Notes: generated from the letters alone by a model not told the origin. 43,776 nt of DNA from Streptomyces toyocaensis (GCF_000725125.1 NZ_JFCB01000046.1:1-43776), one strand, 5' to 3'. Numbered from the stretch's first letter, positions 9,269-18,216 are shown. Translations and numbers: made by a program.

Positions 9269-9496
9269 TCACAGCCGCAGAGGGCCGCTGCAGGACTGCG
9301 GTGCGGCGACGGCTGAAAAGTGGTTCTGGATCACTTTCCGTGCCAGCGCGACCGCGTACCGGACGCGGCCCTCGGCGATGAGCCGCTCGATCAGCTCCTG
9401 TACCTTCGCCCGCCGGGCTCGTCCGACAGGCCGCTCGGCACAGGAGCGCAGGTCAGCGGCCATTGCACACCCATCACAGCAGGTCGCGGCGCTCAC
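9269..9496 (-). CDS. Small hypothetical protein with clustered cysteines
   Basis: 75 residues from a GTG at 9494-9496 preceded by GGGAG seven bases upstream; an ATG at 9514 is possible but has a poorer ribosome site. The N-terminus has four Cys in 16 residues (CCDGCAMAADLRSC), suggestive of metal or Fe-S binding. It is followed by a confident amphipathic helical stretch (RAKVQELIERLIAEGRVRYAVALARKVIQNHF) with high GC3. It is not a WhiB protein (no CxxxC/GxWGG pattern). The C-terminus (about 15 residues) is of doubtful quality. It reads in the same direction as the MFS gene but is about 215 bases upstream of it. Confidence 0.42.
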   Translation of the reverse strand: MSAATCCDGCAMAADLRSCAERPVGRARRAKVQELIERLIAEGRVRYAVALARKVIQNHFSAVAAPQSCSGPLRL

Positions 9497-9760
9497 GGGT
9501 CTCTCCCGGGACATCCGAAGGTCCGCAGGAGCCAACCCTCACCCCCTTCCTGACCTGCGTGTACGCGAGCCGGGAGCGGGCTTGCGGGTGCCCTTCGGCC
9601 CGCGACCCCGCCGATGAGAAGGCCCGGCGGTACGCCCGGCGGGCCCGTTCGCTGCGGGCGCCGGGCGACCGTTGTTTACTGGCTATGAGCGGTGACCGGC
9701 AGGTAGTGCTCCCCCGCGGCTGATCAGCGTGATGTCACCGCCTCGAAAGGAGGCACGATC

Positions 9761-9970
9761 ATGACGCAGCCCCGTTCCGACGCATCCGATGCCACGCCCG
9801 GACCGGAGGACCGGTTGAGCCAACTGGAGGCACAGGTCGCGACCCTCGCCGAGGCCGTCCGGGTCCTCGCCCGTGGCCTCGAGGACATCCCGTCGCAGGA
9901 CGTTTCCCCCGAGGAAGCGGCACGCGGCGCACGACTCGCCCACGAACTTCTGCTGTCCCAGGGGCTGTAG
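9761..9970 (+). CDS. Small coiled-coil protein, conserved-hypothetical type
   Basis: 69 residues. AAGGAGG at 9746-9752 is an excellent ribosome site for the ATG at 9761. An acidic, disordered N-terminus is followed by a heptad-patterned helix (DRLSQLEAQVATLAEAVRVLARGLEDI, residues 18-44) and a second short helix (SPEEAARGARLAHELLLSQ). It resembles small accessory proteins made next to many Streptomyces genes, but I cannot name a family. A strong hairpin follows 25 bases after the stop, so it is a single-gene transcript. Confidence 0.72.
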   Translation: MTQPRSDASDATPGPEDRLSQLEAQVATLAEAVRVLARGLEDIPSQDVSPEEAARGARLAHELLLSQGL

Positions 9971-9994
9971 CCGCTCGGCCGCGGTGCACCGTGC

Positions 9995-10028
9995 GGGCCG
10001 GACGCCGGTCGTGGCCGGCGTCCGGCCC
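9995..10028 (+). terminator. Perfect 14-bp hairpin terminator
   Basis: GGGCCGGACGCCGG (9995-10008) pairs with CCGGCGTCCGGCCC (10015-10028) around TCGTGG. It ends transcription of the small coiled-coil gene. Confidence 0.85.
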
Positions 10029-10534
10029 GGCCCGGCAGCCGCACGGCGCTCGCCCGGGTCGCCGACACCCTCGCCTCCGATCGGTCGGTGTGCGGGGGCA
10101 GCGGTCCGAAGGCGAAGGAGGCGCGGTGGCACCGGCGCGGTGGCGCGCCGGCAGGCACAGAGCGGATCGGCCCGTCGCCGCAGGGGGGGCGCCGCATCCG
10201 ACGCCCGGACGGGACCGCTGCGCCGGCCTCCGCGTCCGAGGCCGGCCGCGCCTCCGACGCGAGGACACCCTCGTACACGTCGGCCCGCTCGGGCATCCCT
10301 ACGGGGTGCGGACGATGCCGGGCGGGGTCGCCACCTTCGCTACCCGTTGCCCCGCGCAGAGCCCGGAGGCTCCGGCGCGCGGACCGACGCGGAAGCGCGA
10401 CGCACGCGGTCTCTTCCACCGGCGTGATTCCCGGCATGGCCCCCCAGGCACCGAGCCCGGCGCGTGGTCGGGAGGCGGGCGGGCGGCCGGCCGGCCGGAT
10501 CCGAGCGGCGTCCTGCCCGCCGTGCGGCCACGGG
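10029..10534. other. 506-base gene-free stretch between convergent genes
   Basis: Open frames on both strands here are Arg/Pro/Ala-rich with no plausible domain and no ribosome sites. I regard them as GC-driven artefacts. Short broken pieces such as a GGGGGGG run at 10183-10189 and several GGCGCGGTGGC-like repeats are present. Nothing convincing is encoded. It could be a decayed gene or the site of a structured RNA. Confidence 0.5.
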
Positions 10535-11674
10535 TCACGGGCCGGGGCGCTGCTCGTCGGTGTTCATCAGCCAGGTCACCGTTCGGCTGACGTCCGAGAG
10601 CGACACGATTCCGGCGAGCCTGCCGTGGTCCAGGACCAGGACCCGGTTCTCGGCTCCCGGCTCCATGCGCGGCAGCAGATCCGCCAGCGGGCTGTCCGGC
10701 TCGGCGACGGTGGTCCGCGACAGCGGCACCATGACGTCCCGCACCGTCACGGTGTGCGCCGCGGCCTGCGGCACCTTGTGGGCGCTGTCGAGGGTCACCA
10801 GCCCGGCGGGCGCCCCGTCCTCGGTCACCGGGAACGCCGAGTGCCGGTAGCGGTAACGCGTACCGGTGAGGAAGTCCGCGACCGTCGTGGCCGCGGGAAC
10901 CGTGAGCGGGTCGGGCGTCATGGCGTCCCGCACGGGGACACCGGCGAGCACGCCGCGCAGCTGGGCCTGCCGGCCCTCGGCGGTGGCGGCCGTGATGAGG
11001 AACCAGCCGATCAGCGCCAGCCACAGACCGCCGAACGTGCCGGTCCTCAGGAACGCGACCATGCCGAGGACGACCAGCAGCCACCCGAAGACCCGCCCCG
11101 CCGCGGTCGCGCCGGCGGTCGCCCGCAGGCGGTCTCCCGTGCGCCACCACAGAAACGCGCGCAACAGCCTGCCGCCGTCGAGCGGGGCGGCGGGCAGCGC
11201 GTTGAAGACGGCGAGCAGCACATTGATGCCCGCGAGCCAGGCGGCCATCTCCACCACGACCCCGGACACGGACGCCAGGTCGAGCAGCCAGGCGGCGAGG
11301 GTGAACACTCCGCCCAGGAGCAGGCTGACGAGGGGGCCGACACCGGCGATCCTCAGCTCCCTGCCGGGGCTGGACGCCTCGGACCTGAGCCGGGCCGCTC
11401 CGCCCAGCAGCCACAGCACGATGTCGTCCACCTCGACCCCGTTGCGCCGGGCCACGACGGCGTGCGCCAGCTCGTGCGCGAGGAGGGAGGCGAAGAAGAT
11501 CACGGCGGTACACAGGCCGGCCGCCCAGTACACCGCCCAGGCACGCCCCGGGTACGTCTCCGGGAGGCGTCCCTCGGCCAGGCCGAACGCGATGATGCCG
11601 AAGATGAACAGGACGCTCCAGTGCACGCCGACCCGGACCCCGGCGATCCGGCCCAGAACGAACGTCGCACGCAC
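10535..11674 (-). CDS. Site-2 protease family (M50) membrane metalloprotease with two CBS domains
   Basis: 379 residues from a GTG at 11674 with GGGAG upstream. Transmembrane segments at about 20-35, 48-75, 105-135, 140-165 and 185-215 surround the zinc site: HELAH at 67-71 and the third-ligand motif NALPAAPLDGG (158-168, Asp166). The C-terminal third (about 240-370) holds two CBS repeats (VRDAMTPDPLTVPAATTV and VRDVMVPLSRTTVAEP), which usually bind adenine nucleotides. This is the SpoIVFB/Sll-type subgroup of intramembrane proteases that cut membrane-bound anti-sigma factors or other regulators under energy-state control. The substrate is unknown. It is divergent from polX, with about 150 bases between. 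Confidence 0.93.
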   Translation of the reverse strand: MRATFVLGRIAGVRVGVHWSVLFIFGIIAFGLAEGRLPETYPGRAWAVYWAAGLCTAVIFFASLLAHELAHAVVARRNGVEVDDIVLWLLGGAARLRSEASSPGRELRIAGVGPLVSLLLGGVFTLAAWLLDLASVSGVVVEMAAWLAGINVLLAVFNALPAAPLDGGRLLRAFLWWRTGDRLRATAGATAAGRVFGWLLVVLGMVAFLRTGTFGGLWLALIGWFLITAATAEGRQAQLRGVLAGVPVRDAMTPDPLTVPAATTVADFLTGTRYRYRHSAFPVTEDGAPAGLVTLDSAHKVPQAAAHTVTVRDVMVPLSRTTVAEPDSPLADLLPRMEPGAENRVLVLDHGRLAGIVSLSDVSRTVTWLMNTDEQRPGP

Positions 11675-11814
11675 AGCGCTCTCCCTGCTTCCCCGGTCGA
11701 CCGGCGGACAGCCGTTCTCCCAGTACACCCTCGGCCCGACGGGTCCGCGCGCTGGAGGACGTGAGGACGTGGGGCGGTCCGGTCCCGCGCTGGCACGCCG
11801 CACACGCCGGTTCC

Positions 11815-11830
11815 TAGACTGGGAGACGTG
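11815..11830 (+). promoter_or_regulatory. Probable leaderless promoter of polX
   Basis: TAGACT at 11815-11820 fits a -10 element (TANNNT). CTGGCA about 19 bases upstream is a loose -35. The predicted start point falls at about 11827-11828, on the GTG of polX. GGGAG lies only two bases before the GTG, too close to work as a normal ribosome site. Confidence 0.45.
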
Positions 11831-13555
11831 GTCCGGCCCAACGACGAGGTCGAGGCGCTCCTTCAGGAGTACGCGGACCTCATCGCCATCACCGGAGGCG
11901 AAGCGTTCAAGGCGCGCGCCTACGAGAAGGCCGCGCGTGCGATCGGTGGCTACCCCGCCGACGTCTCCCACCTGGACGCCGCGGGTCTGAAGGAGATCCC
12001 GGGCGTGGGCACCTCGATCGCCGAGAAGGTCGTCGAGTACCTGCGCACCGGTCATGTCACGGTCGTCGACGAGAGGCGGGCCCGGATCCCCGCGGGGGTG
12101 CGGCAGCTCATCACCATCCCGACCCTCGGCCCCAAGAAAGCGATGGCGCTCTACGAGAACCTGCACATCTCCTCGGTGAACGAGCTGGCCGACGCCATCA
12201 CGGCGGAGAAGCTCCGCGATCTGAGGGGGTTCGGGGAGAAGACCGAGGAGAACATCCTGCACGGCATCGCCCTCATGCGGCAGTCGAGAGGGCGGATTCT
12301 GCTGAGCACGGCCATGGAGGCCGCCGAGGACGTCGTCGCCGAGCTCTCCCGGATCCCCGGCTGTGAGCACTGCGCCTACGCCGGCTCGCTGCGCCGCATG
12401 AAGGAGACCGTCGGCGATATCGACGTCCTCGTCGCCGCCCGCCGGTCGGCCCCGTTCATGGACGCCCTCACCGAACTGCCCTCCACTGCCGAGGTCATCG
12501 TCCACGGCGGGAAGAAGACCTCGGTCCGGACTGCCGAGGGTGTTCAGGTGGACCTGCGTGTCGTGCGACCGGACGCGTGGGGCGCCGGGATGCAGTACTT
12601 CACCGGCTCCAAGGCGCACAACATCCGCACCCGCACGATCGCGGTCCACCTGGGGCTGAAGCTCTCCGAGTACGGCCTGTTCGACGCCGACGGCGGCGAA
12701 CGGGTCGCCTCCCGCTCCGAGGACGAGGTGTACGCCAGACTCGGCCTGCCGTGGATCCCGCCCACCCTGCGTGAGGACCGGGGGGAGATCGAAGCCGGCC
12801 TGCGCGGCGAGCTGCCCCGGGTGGTGACCGAGCGGGACATCCGCGGTGATCTGCACACCCACACCGACCTCACCGACGGCCTGACCCCGCTGGAGGAGAT
12901 GGTGGCGGCGGCCGCCGGGCGCGGCTACGCCTACTACGCGGTCACCGACCACGCGCCGAACCTGTACATGCAGCGCATGACCGACGAGAAGATCCTCGCC
13001 CAGCGCGAGCGGGTGCGGTCACTGGACGGCCGGCACCACGGAATGCGACTGCTGCACGGCACCGAACTCAACATCGGTCCCGGAGGGGAGGTGGACTGGC
13101 CCGACGCGTTCCTCCAGGGCTTCGACCTCTGCGTGGCCGCGGTGCACTCCCACTTCAACGTCGGCCGCAGGGCGATGACCCGGCGGCTCGTCCGCGCCTG
13201 CGAGAACCCCCGCGTCAACGTCATCGGTCACCCCACCACCCGGCTGCTCGGCAAACGGCCCGGTGTCGACGCCGACCTCGACGAGGTCTTCGCCGCCTGC
13301 GCCCGCACCGGCACGGCCCTGGAGATCAACGCCCAGCCCGACCGCCTCGACCTGGGTGACGAGGACATCCTCCGGGCCAAGGACCACGGGGCGAGGTTCG
13401 CCGTCGACACCGACGCCCACTCGATCCCCCAGCTCGCATACCTGCGCTACGGGGTCGGCACGGCGCAGCGTGGCTGGCTCACCCCGGACGACGTGATCAA
13501 CACGTGGCCGCTCCGGCGACTGCGCCGGTTCCTGCGCAAGGACCGGACGGACTGA
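11828..13555 (+). CDS. polX: PolX-type DNA polymerase / 3'-5' exonuclease
   Basis: 575 residues. Domains in order: helix-hairpin-helix 8-kDa domain (5-100, with IPGVGTSIAEKVVEYL at 57-72), fingers/thumb HhH (LRGFGEKTEENIL, 132-144), X-family palm with GSLRRMKETVGDIDVLV (catalytic Asp197 and Asp199) and VDLRVV (Asp242), and a C-terminal PHP domain from about 337 (GDLHTHTDLTDG, His343/His345; later TDHAPN, AAVHSHFN, GHPTTR, VDTDAHS). All metal ligands of the PHP exonuclease appear present. The enzyme fills short gaps in base-excision repair, with PHP proofreading or AP-site processing. The start at GTG 11828 is favoured because the frame and conserved N-terminus begin here. Confidence 0.96.
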   Translation: MVRPNDEVEALLQEYADLIAITGGEAFKARAYEKAARAIGGYPADVSHLDAAGLKEIPGVGTSIAEKVVEYLRTGHVTVVDERRARIPAGVRQLITIPTLGPKKAMALYENLHISSVNELADAITAEKLRDLRGFGEKTEENILHGIALMRQSRGRILLSTAMEAAEDVVAELSRIPGCEHCAYAGSLRRMKETVGDIDVLVAARRSAPFMDALTELPSTAEVIVHGGKKTSVRTAEGVQVDLRVVRPDAWGAGMQYFTGSKAHNIRTRTIAVHLGLKLSEYGLFDADGGERVASRSEDEVYARLGLPWIPPTLREDRGEIEAGLRGELPRVVTERDIRGDLHTHTDLTDGLTPLEEMVAAAAGRGYAYYAVTDHAPNLYMQRMTDEKILAQRERVRSLDGRHHGMRLLHGTELNIGPGGEVDWPDAFLQGFDLCVAAVHSHFNVGRRAMTRRLVRACENPRVNVIGHPTTRLLGKRPGVDADLDEVFAACARTGTALEINAQPDRLDLGDEDILRAKDHGARFAVDTDAHSIPQLAYLRYGVGTAQRGWLTPDDVINTWPLRRLRRFLRKDRTD

Positions 13556-13557
13556 GG

Positions 13558-13776
13558 CTACGCCCCTTCGCGCCACATCCTGGAGTCACCGCCGCGCCAC
13601 TCGACCAGGTGGGGATCTTCGAGTCCCTCGTGCGCCTCCGGCAGACCGTGACGGCGCAGAAGCTCCAGGACGTCGAGCAGGTGATGGGCCGTACCCACCT
13701 GCTCCCCGCGGATCGTCACGTGCCGTCCGCCGTCCGGTCCCGGCGGATGCACGACCACGGGTGCACGTTGAGTCAC
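13558..13776 (-). CDS. Small hypothetical protein convergent with polX
   Basis: 72 residues from a GTG at 13774-13776. The sequence (VVVHPPGPDGGRHVTIRGEQVGTAHHLLDVLELLRRHGLPEAHEGLEDPHLVEWRGG region) is typical of a conserved Streptomyces small ORF: a beta-hairpin, then an Asp/Glu/Leu helix, then a Trp-Arg end. GC3 is high. The ribosome site is weak, and the longer upstream frame overlaps the next gene in antisense and is unlikely. It lies two bases beyond the polX stop, end to end. Function unknown. Confidence 0.6.
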   Translation of the reverse strand: MTQRAPVVVHPPGPDGGRHVTIRGEQVGTAHHLLDVLELLRRHGLPEAHEGLEDPHLVEWRGGDSRMWREGA

Positions 13777-13916
13777 CGTTCCATCGTCGCCCCGGCCACG
13801 ACCTGCCGCAATCCGGGTGACGCCGCAGGATGCCCCGTCGGCCGGCCGCGTGTCGCGGCGTCCGGCGTTCGAGGTTGTACTGGGGACAGGGACGCCGCCG
13901 AGCGAGGGGAGCAGCC

Positions 13917-15407
13917 GTGTCGCCGTCCGACGTTTCCCGCACCGCGAAACCCGGGACGGTCTTCGACCGGGACGCCGAGTGGGACGCGCTCGTCGAGTTC
14001 GCCCGTGACGACCGGCCCGATGCGGGGCTCGGTGTCGTGTCGGGACGACTGCGACAGGGAAAGACACACCTTCTGAACGCACTCACCGCCACCCTGGGAG
14101 GCTTCCGTTTCGGGGCGCAGCCGGCGGCCCGGGACGAGTCCCTGCGCCGCCTCGGTGACGAGCTCGCCCGGTACACGGGGGAAACGCCGCCCGGTCACCG
14201 GCTCCGCTGGGAGGACGCCGTCGACGCGCTGCTCGCGCTGGGTGAGCGAGGGCGGCCCGTGCCGGTCGTCCTCGACGAGTTCCCCGACCTGGTACGGCAG
14301 AGCCCCGAGCTCCCCTCCGCCCTGCACGGCGCCTACCGGCGGCTGCGCGAGAGCGGGCGGGCCAACGGCACCCGCCTGCTGCTCAGCGGCAGTTCCCTGC
14401 CCATGATGCACCGGCTGTTCGGCGCGGCCGCGCCACTGCACGGACTGGCCGAGCTGGAACTCGCCCTCCGTCCGCTCGACTTCCGGCAGGCCGCACGGTT
14501 CTGGGGCATCGACGACCCCCGTCTCGCCCTGCTGGTCCACGCCGTCGTGGGGGGCACCCCCGCCTACCGGGCCTACGTCGCGGACGACACCCCCAGCGGG
14601 CCGGGCGACTTCGACGCCTGGGTGTGCAGAACCGTCCTGAACCCACGGACTCCCCTGTTCCTGGAGCCGCATCACCTGCTGCTGGAGGACACCGACCACG
14701 GGGACCGCGCGCTGTGCCACTCCGCGCTCTCCGCCATCGCCACGGGCTGCCGGACCCCGGGCACGATCGCCGAGTGTCTCGGCACGCCGCTCACCGACGC
14801 CTCACACTGTCTGACGCTCCTGCGGGCGAACGGTCTGCTGCACGGCGAACCCGACGCCTTCCGGCCGAACCTGGTCCGGCTGCGCATCGCGGAGCCGCTG
14901 CTCGCCTTCGAACACGCGGCCGTCCGGCCCTGGCGTTCGGCGCTGGAACAGCGGGACGCCGACGAGGTCTGGCGGCGCGCCCGTCCCGTCTTCGACTCCG
15001 CGGTGGCCGGCCCCCACTTCGCCCAGATCTGCCGGGACTGGGTGGTGGACCACGCCGGCGAGGCCGTGTTCGGCGCGCACCCCGCGACGGCGGCTCACGG
15101 CTCACTGTCCGATCCCGGACACCACGCCGGTCGCGAGCTGGAGGCGGACGTGGTGGTACGCGGCCGGGCGGGCGCCCGCTCCGGGCCTCTGCTGTCGGTG
15201 GGGCTGGCGCGCTGGGACGAGGTCATGGACCTGCGGCACCTGGGGCACGTCCGCCGGCTCCTCACACGGCTCGCCGCCGACGGCGAGGACGTCACCCGCG
15301 CCCGCCCCGCCTGCTACAGCGGCGTCGGCTTCACCGCCGCCCTCCGTGCGGCCGAAGCCGGCGGAGAGGTGGTGCTCGTCGGCCTCGACCGGCTGTACCG
15401 GGGGTGA
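13917..15407 (+). CDS. Archaeal-type AAA/STAND ATPase with degenerate C-terminal DUF234 (PD-(D/E)XK-like) domain
   Basis: 496 residues from the GTG at 13917 (GGGGAG seven bases upstream). The P-loop GVVSGRLRQGKTHLLNAL (about residue 40-57) replaces the family's GRRRVGKT. Walker B is VPVVLDEFPDLV, and a sensor segment reads LLLSGSSLPMM. A winged-helix part follows (TGCRTPGTIAECLGTPLTDASHCLTLLRANGLL). The C-terminus (GRELEADVVVRGRAG, then LLSVGLARWDEV) occupies the place of the DUF234 nuclease-fold motif, normally D...GECKW. Here the Asp remains but the Glu-x-Lys is lost, so the fold is probably non-catalytic. These ATPases are found in mobile and conflict loci and as transcription-coupled regulators; its role here is unknown. 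The gene stands alone. Confidence 0.85.
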   Translation: MSPSDVSRTAKPGTVFDRDAEWDALVEFARDDRPDAGLGVVSGRLRQGKTHLLNALTATLGGFRFGAQPAARDESLRRLGDELARYTGETPPGHRLRWEDAVDALLALGERGRPVPVVLDEFPDLVRQSPELPSALHGAYRRLRESGRANGTRLLLSGSSLPMMHRLFGAAAPLHGLAELELALRPLDFRQAARFWGIDDPRLALLVHAVVGGTPAYRAYVADDTPSGPGDFDAWVCRTVLNPRTPLFLEPHHLLLEDTDHGDRALCHSALSAIATGCRTPGTIAECLGTPLTDASHCLTLLRANGLLHGEPDAFRPNLVRLRIAEPLLAFEHAAVRPWRSALEQRDADEVWRRARPVFDSAVAGPHFAQICRDWVVDHAGEAVFGAHPATAAHGSLSDPGHHAGRELEADVVVRGRAGARSGPLLSVGLARWDEVMDLRHLGHVRRLLTRLAADGEDVTRARPACYSGVGFTAALRAAEAGGEVVLVGLDRLYRG

Positions 15408-15611
15408 CCGGCGCGGTGGCGGCAGCGAGGACACACTTCCGGTCAGCCAGTGCCCGTTCACCGTCCGGACGGCTCCGGATTGGGCGCGGGAACAGATCTG
15501 CGCGCGGGGCGGCAGGTTCCGCTCCGGCGTCTGATTGACTCCGCGCCCACCCCCACACCCGTACGCGCACCCCTTGCCGGGTGCCGGACCGACGTGAGCG
15601 GAGCCACCCAC

Positions 15612-15959
15612 ATGTCCCTCGGACCGCGGCCCTGGCACGGGCCGCCGCACCACGACACGCCCGTAGCCGGCGCGCGCCGCCCGGCGGAGCACGAGCAGCA
15701 CGACGACGGGGAGGCGGCACGACTGGCCGTCGGGCTGCGGCTCGGCGTCCGGATCGCGGTCACCTGGCTGCTCTACGTGCTGCCCGCGGCCCTCGTGCCT
15801 GCCGTGTACGGCACGCGGATCGCCGGGCCGGTGAGCCTCGGCCTGCTCCTGGCCGTGGTGCCCTGCGCCGTCGCGGTGCACGCGCTGGTGGCGTACGGGC
15901 GGCGGGTCGACCGGCTCGGCCGGTCCGCACCGCGGCCGGGCGTCCGGAGGTGGTCGTGA
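15612..15959 (+). CDS. DUF485-like small membrane protein paired with a sodium:solute symporter
   Basis: 115 residues from an ATG with GGAG nine bases upstream. A long hydrophilic His/Asp/Glu-rich N-terminus (about 1-45) precedes two transmembrane segments (LGVRIAVTWLLYVLPAALVPAVYG and VSLGLLLAVVPCAVAVHALVAYG). This matches the small two-TM subunit (YjcH/DUF485-like) usually encoded immediately before acetate/pyruvate symporters. The stop overlaps the symporter GTG by four bases (GTGA), so translation is coupled. The N-terminal extension is longer than in E. coli YjcH. Confidence 0.75.
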   Translation: MSLGPRPWHGPPHHDTPVAGARRPAEHEQHDDGEAARLAVGLRLGVRIAVTWLLYVLPAALVPAVYGTRIAGPVSLGLLLAVVPCAVAVHALVAYGRRVDRLGRSAPRPGVRRWS

Positions 15960-17551
15960 CCACGCTCCTCGATCCCTCGTCCCGCTCCCTCGTCTTCGCC
16001 GTGTTCTCGGTCTTCGTGGTGATCTGCCTGATGCTGTGCATCGTCACGGGCGCGGACGAGGACGACCGGGCTCTCGTCCGGTCCGACAGCCGCCGGCTGC
16101 GTTCCTGGCAGCAGGGCATCGCGATGGGCGGCGACACCACGACGGTCGCGACGGTCACCGTCCTGGTGGGCATGGTCGCCACGTCCGGCTTCGACGGCCT
16201 CGGCGTCATGCTGGGCAGCCTGATCGGGGTCGTGCTGCTCCTCGTACTGATCGTCGAACCGCTGCGCGCGCACGCCTCGCTGACGGCCGCGGACCTGCTG
16301 GACGCGCGCGGCAGCGGCGGGCCCGCCGTACGCGTCTCGTGGGGCGCGGTGACCCTGCTGGTCTGTTTTCCTCTGCTGGTCGTGCAGTTGGTGGTGGTCG
16401 GCAACGTCGCCGCCGCGCTGATCGGGCAGCCCGGCGCGCGCACCGGCTGCATCGTGGTGATCGGCTGCGTGATGACGGCGCTGGCCGTCAGCGGCGGCAT
16501 CCGGGGCACCGGGGTGGTGATGATCGTGAAGTCGGCGATCGCCCTGCCGGTGCTGCTGGTCGCCGCGGTGCTCGTGCTCCACCGCTTCGGGTGGGACCCC
16601 GGGCGGCTGCTCGACGCCGCCGCGCGCGGCTCCCGGACGGGTGAGGCGTACCTGCGTCCGGGCGGCTACACCGGTGAGGGGTGGGTGGGGGCCGTGAACC
16701 GGATCGGGCAGACCTTCGGGATGTCGATGGCCACACTGGCGATGCCCGCCGTGCTGATGCGGGCGATCTCGACGAAGAGCCCGCGCGGCGCCCGGACCGT
16801 CGGCCGCTGGATGCTCGGTGAACTGACGTTGCTGTACGGCGCGCTCGCCGTCGTCGGCGTCGGCGCGGCGGCCCTCGTCGGCGAGGCGCTGCGCGAGGCC
16901 GGTCCGGTGGCGCAGGTGTTCACGCCGCTGGTGCTCGGGCGGGCGCTCGACGGCGGCGGCATCCTGGTCGCCGCCCTGGCCTGCGTCCTGTTCCTCACCG
17001 CGCTCGCGGCCGTGGTGGACGTGACTCTCGCCGCCGGCATCGCCCTGGGCCGGGACGTGCTGGGTGCGTCCGGCAGACGCCCGGAGGGCGCGGCGGAGGG
17101 TGCCGCGCCCCGGTGGTCGGCGGCGCTGACGGGGGCGGTCGCCGCGGTCGTGGCCGTCGTCGCCGCCGACTGGAACCTGGTGGTCGTCTCGACGCTCTGG
17201 CTCGCCGTCTGCGGGGCGGCCCTCGCGCCCGTCCTGCTGTACGCCCTGTACTGGCCCGGGTTCACCGCCCGCGGCGCGCTGTGGTGCCTGTGGGGGGCGA
17301 CGGCGCTGAGCGTCGCGGCGCTCGCGCTGTCCCCGTACGCGTCCGGCACCCCCGAGTCGATCTTCCCGGGGCACGACTTCAGGGTCTGGGACGTGACGAT
17401 CCCGGGCCTGGTGACGGTGCCGGCCGGATTCCTGCTGGGCTGGCTGGGCAGCGTCACGGACCCGCGCGGGGCCGGGGGGCGGCGTGCCGGGGCCGGAGCA
17501 CCGCAGGGAACTGGGCACCGGATGAACCGTCCGCGTGCCGCCCACCGATGA
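15956..17551 (+). CDS. Sodium:solute symporter family protein (ActP/MctP-like)
   Basis: 531 residues with about 13 hydrophobic segments. It follows the LeuT-fold SSS pattern: a non-helical first loop, SWQQGIAMGGDTTTVATVT near TMS2, the central Gly/Ala-rich helices and the GGYTGEGWVGAVNRIGQTFGMSMATLAMPAVLMRAISTKSPRGARTVGRWM segment characteristic of acetate-permease relatives. It probably imports a small monocarboxylate with Na+. The C-terminal tail is basic and Gly/Ala-rich. Start GTG overlaps the preceding DUF485-like gene by four bases. The specific substrate is not readable from sequence. Confidence 0.88.
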   Translation: MTTLLDPSSRSLVFAVFSVFVVICLMLCIVTGADEDDRALVRSDSRRLRSWQQGIAMGGDTTTVATVTVLVGMVATSGFDGLGVMLGSLIGVVLLLVLIVEPLRAHASLTAADLLDARGSGGPAVRVSWGAVTLLVCFPLLVVQLVVVGNVAAALIGQPGARTGCIVVIGCVMTALAVSGGIRGTGVVMIVKSAIALPVLLVAAVLVLHRFGWDPGRLLDAAARGSRTGEAYLRPGGYTGEGWVGAVNRIGQTFGMSMATLAMPAVLMRAISTKSPRGARTVGRWMLGELTLLYGALAVVGVGAAALVGEALREAGPVAQVFTPLVLGRALDGGGILVAALACVLFLTALAAVVDVTLAAGIALGRDVLGASGRRPEGAAEGAAPRWSAALTGAVAAVVAVVAADWNLVVVSTLWLAVCGAALAPVLLYALYWPGFTARGALWCLWGATALSVAALALSPYASGTPESIFPGHDFRVWDVTIPGLVTVPAGFLLGWLGSVTDPRGAGGRRAGAGAPQGTGHRMNRPRAAHR

Positions 17552-17607
17552 TTTCCGGTGGGTGGCACGGTCATATCCGGTACACGCACCCGGATTCGGA
17601 GGACACC

Positions 17608-18216
17608 ATGCCCAGGAAGATCACCGCCAGCCTGTTCATCTCGCTCGACGGCGTCGTCGAGGCGCCCGACCAGTGGCACTTCCCGTACTTCAACGACGAG
17701 ATGGGGGTGGCCGTCGACGCGAGCCTGAGGACGGCGGACGTCATGCTCTTTGGACGCGTGACGTACGACAGTTTCGCCGGTGCCTGGCCGGAGCGGGAGG
17801 CGGCGGGCGGCGAGGAGGCGGGCTTCGCCAAGAGGCTCGGCGACCTGCGCAAGATCGTCTTTTCACGTCGGCGGCTCGACCTGGATTGGCGGAACACCGA
17901 GCAGGCCCGGGGTGACGTCGCCGAGGTCGCCGCCGCGCTGAAGAGCGAGCCGGGCGGTGACATCGCGCTGAGCGGCTCGGTCTCCGTCGTCCGGCAGCTC
18001 CTGGCCGCCGGCCTCCTCGACGAACTGCACCTCCTCGTCCACCCCGTCGCCGTGCGCAAGGGCATGCGCCTGTTCGACGAGGGCGAGCCGTCGATCCCGC
18101 TGAGGCTGCTGCGCTCGCAGACGTTCACCACGGGCGTGCTGAACCTCGTGTACGGACCCGACACCGCGCCCCCGACGGGCGGGTACGAGGAGGCCGTCGC
18201 CGCGCTCGGGGAGTGA
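17608..18216 (+). CDS. RibD C-terminal domain (dihydrofolate-reductase-like) protein
   Basis: 202 residues. GGAGGACACC precedes the ATG. The DHFR-like fold of the RibD-C family is clear: KITASLFISLDGVVEAPDQWHFPYFN at the first strand and active-site loop, LFGRVTYDSFAGAWP, then LSGSVSVVRQLLAAGLLDELHLLVHPVAVRKGMRLF with the usual H-P-V-x-x-G-x-x-L-F end. These stand-alone proteins are NADPH-binding reductases of unknown substrate, not the riboflavin enzyme itself. The gene is monocistronic: it begins 57 bases after the symporter stop and ends before a strong hairpin. Confidence 0.92.
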   Translation: MPRKITASLFISLDGVVEAPDQWHFPYFNDEMGVAVDASLRTADVMLFGRVTYDSFAGAWPEREAAGGEEAGFAKRLGDLRKIVFSRRRLDLDWRNTEQARGDVAEVAAALKSEPGGDIALSGSVSVVRQLLAAGLLDELHLLVHPVAVRKGMRLFDEGEPSIPLRLLRSQTFTTGVLNLVYGPDTAPPTGGYEEAVAALGE

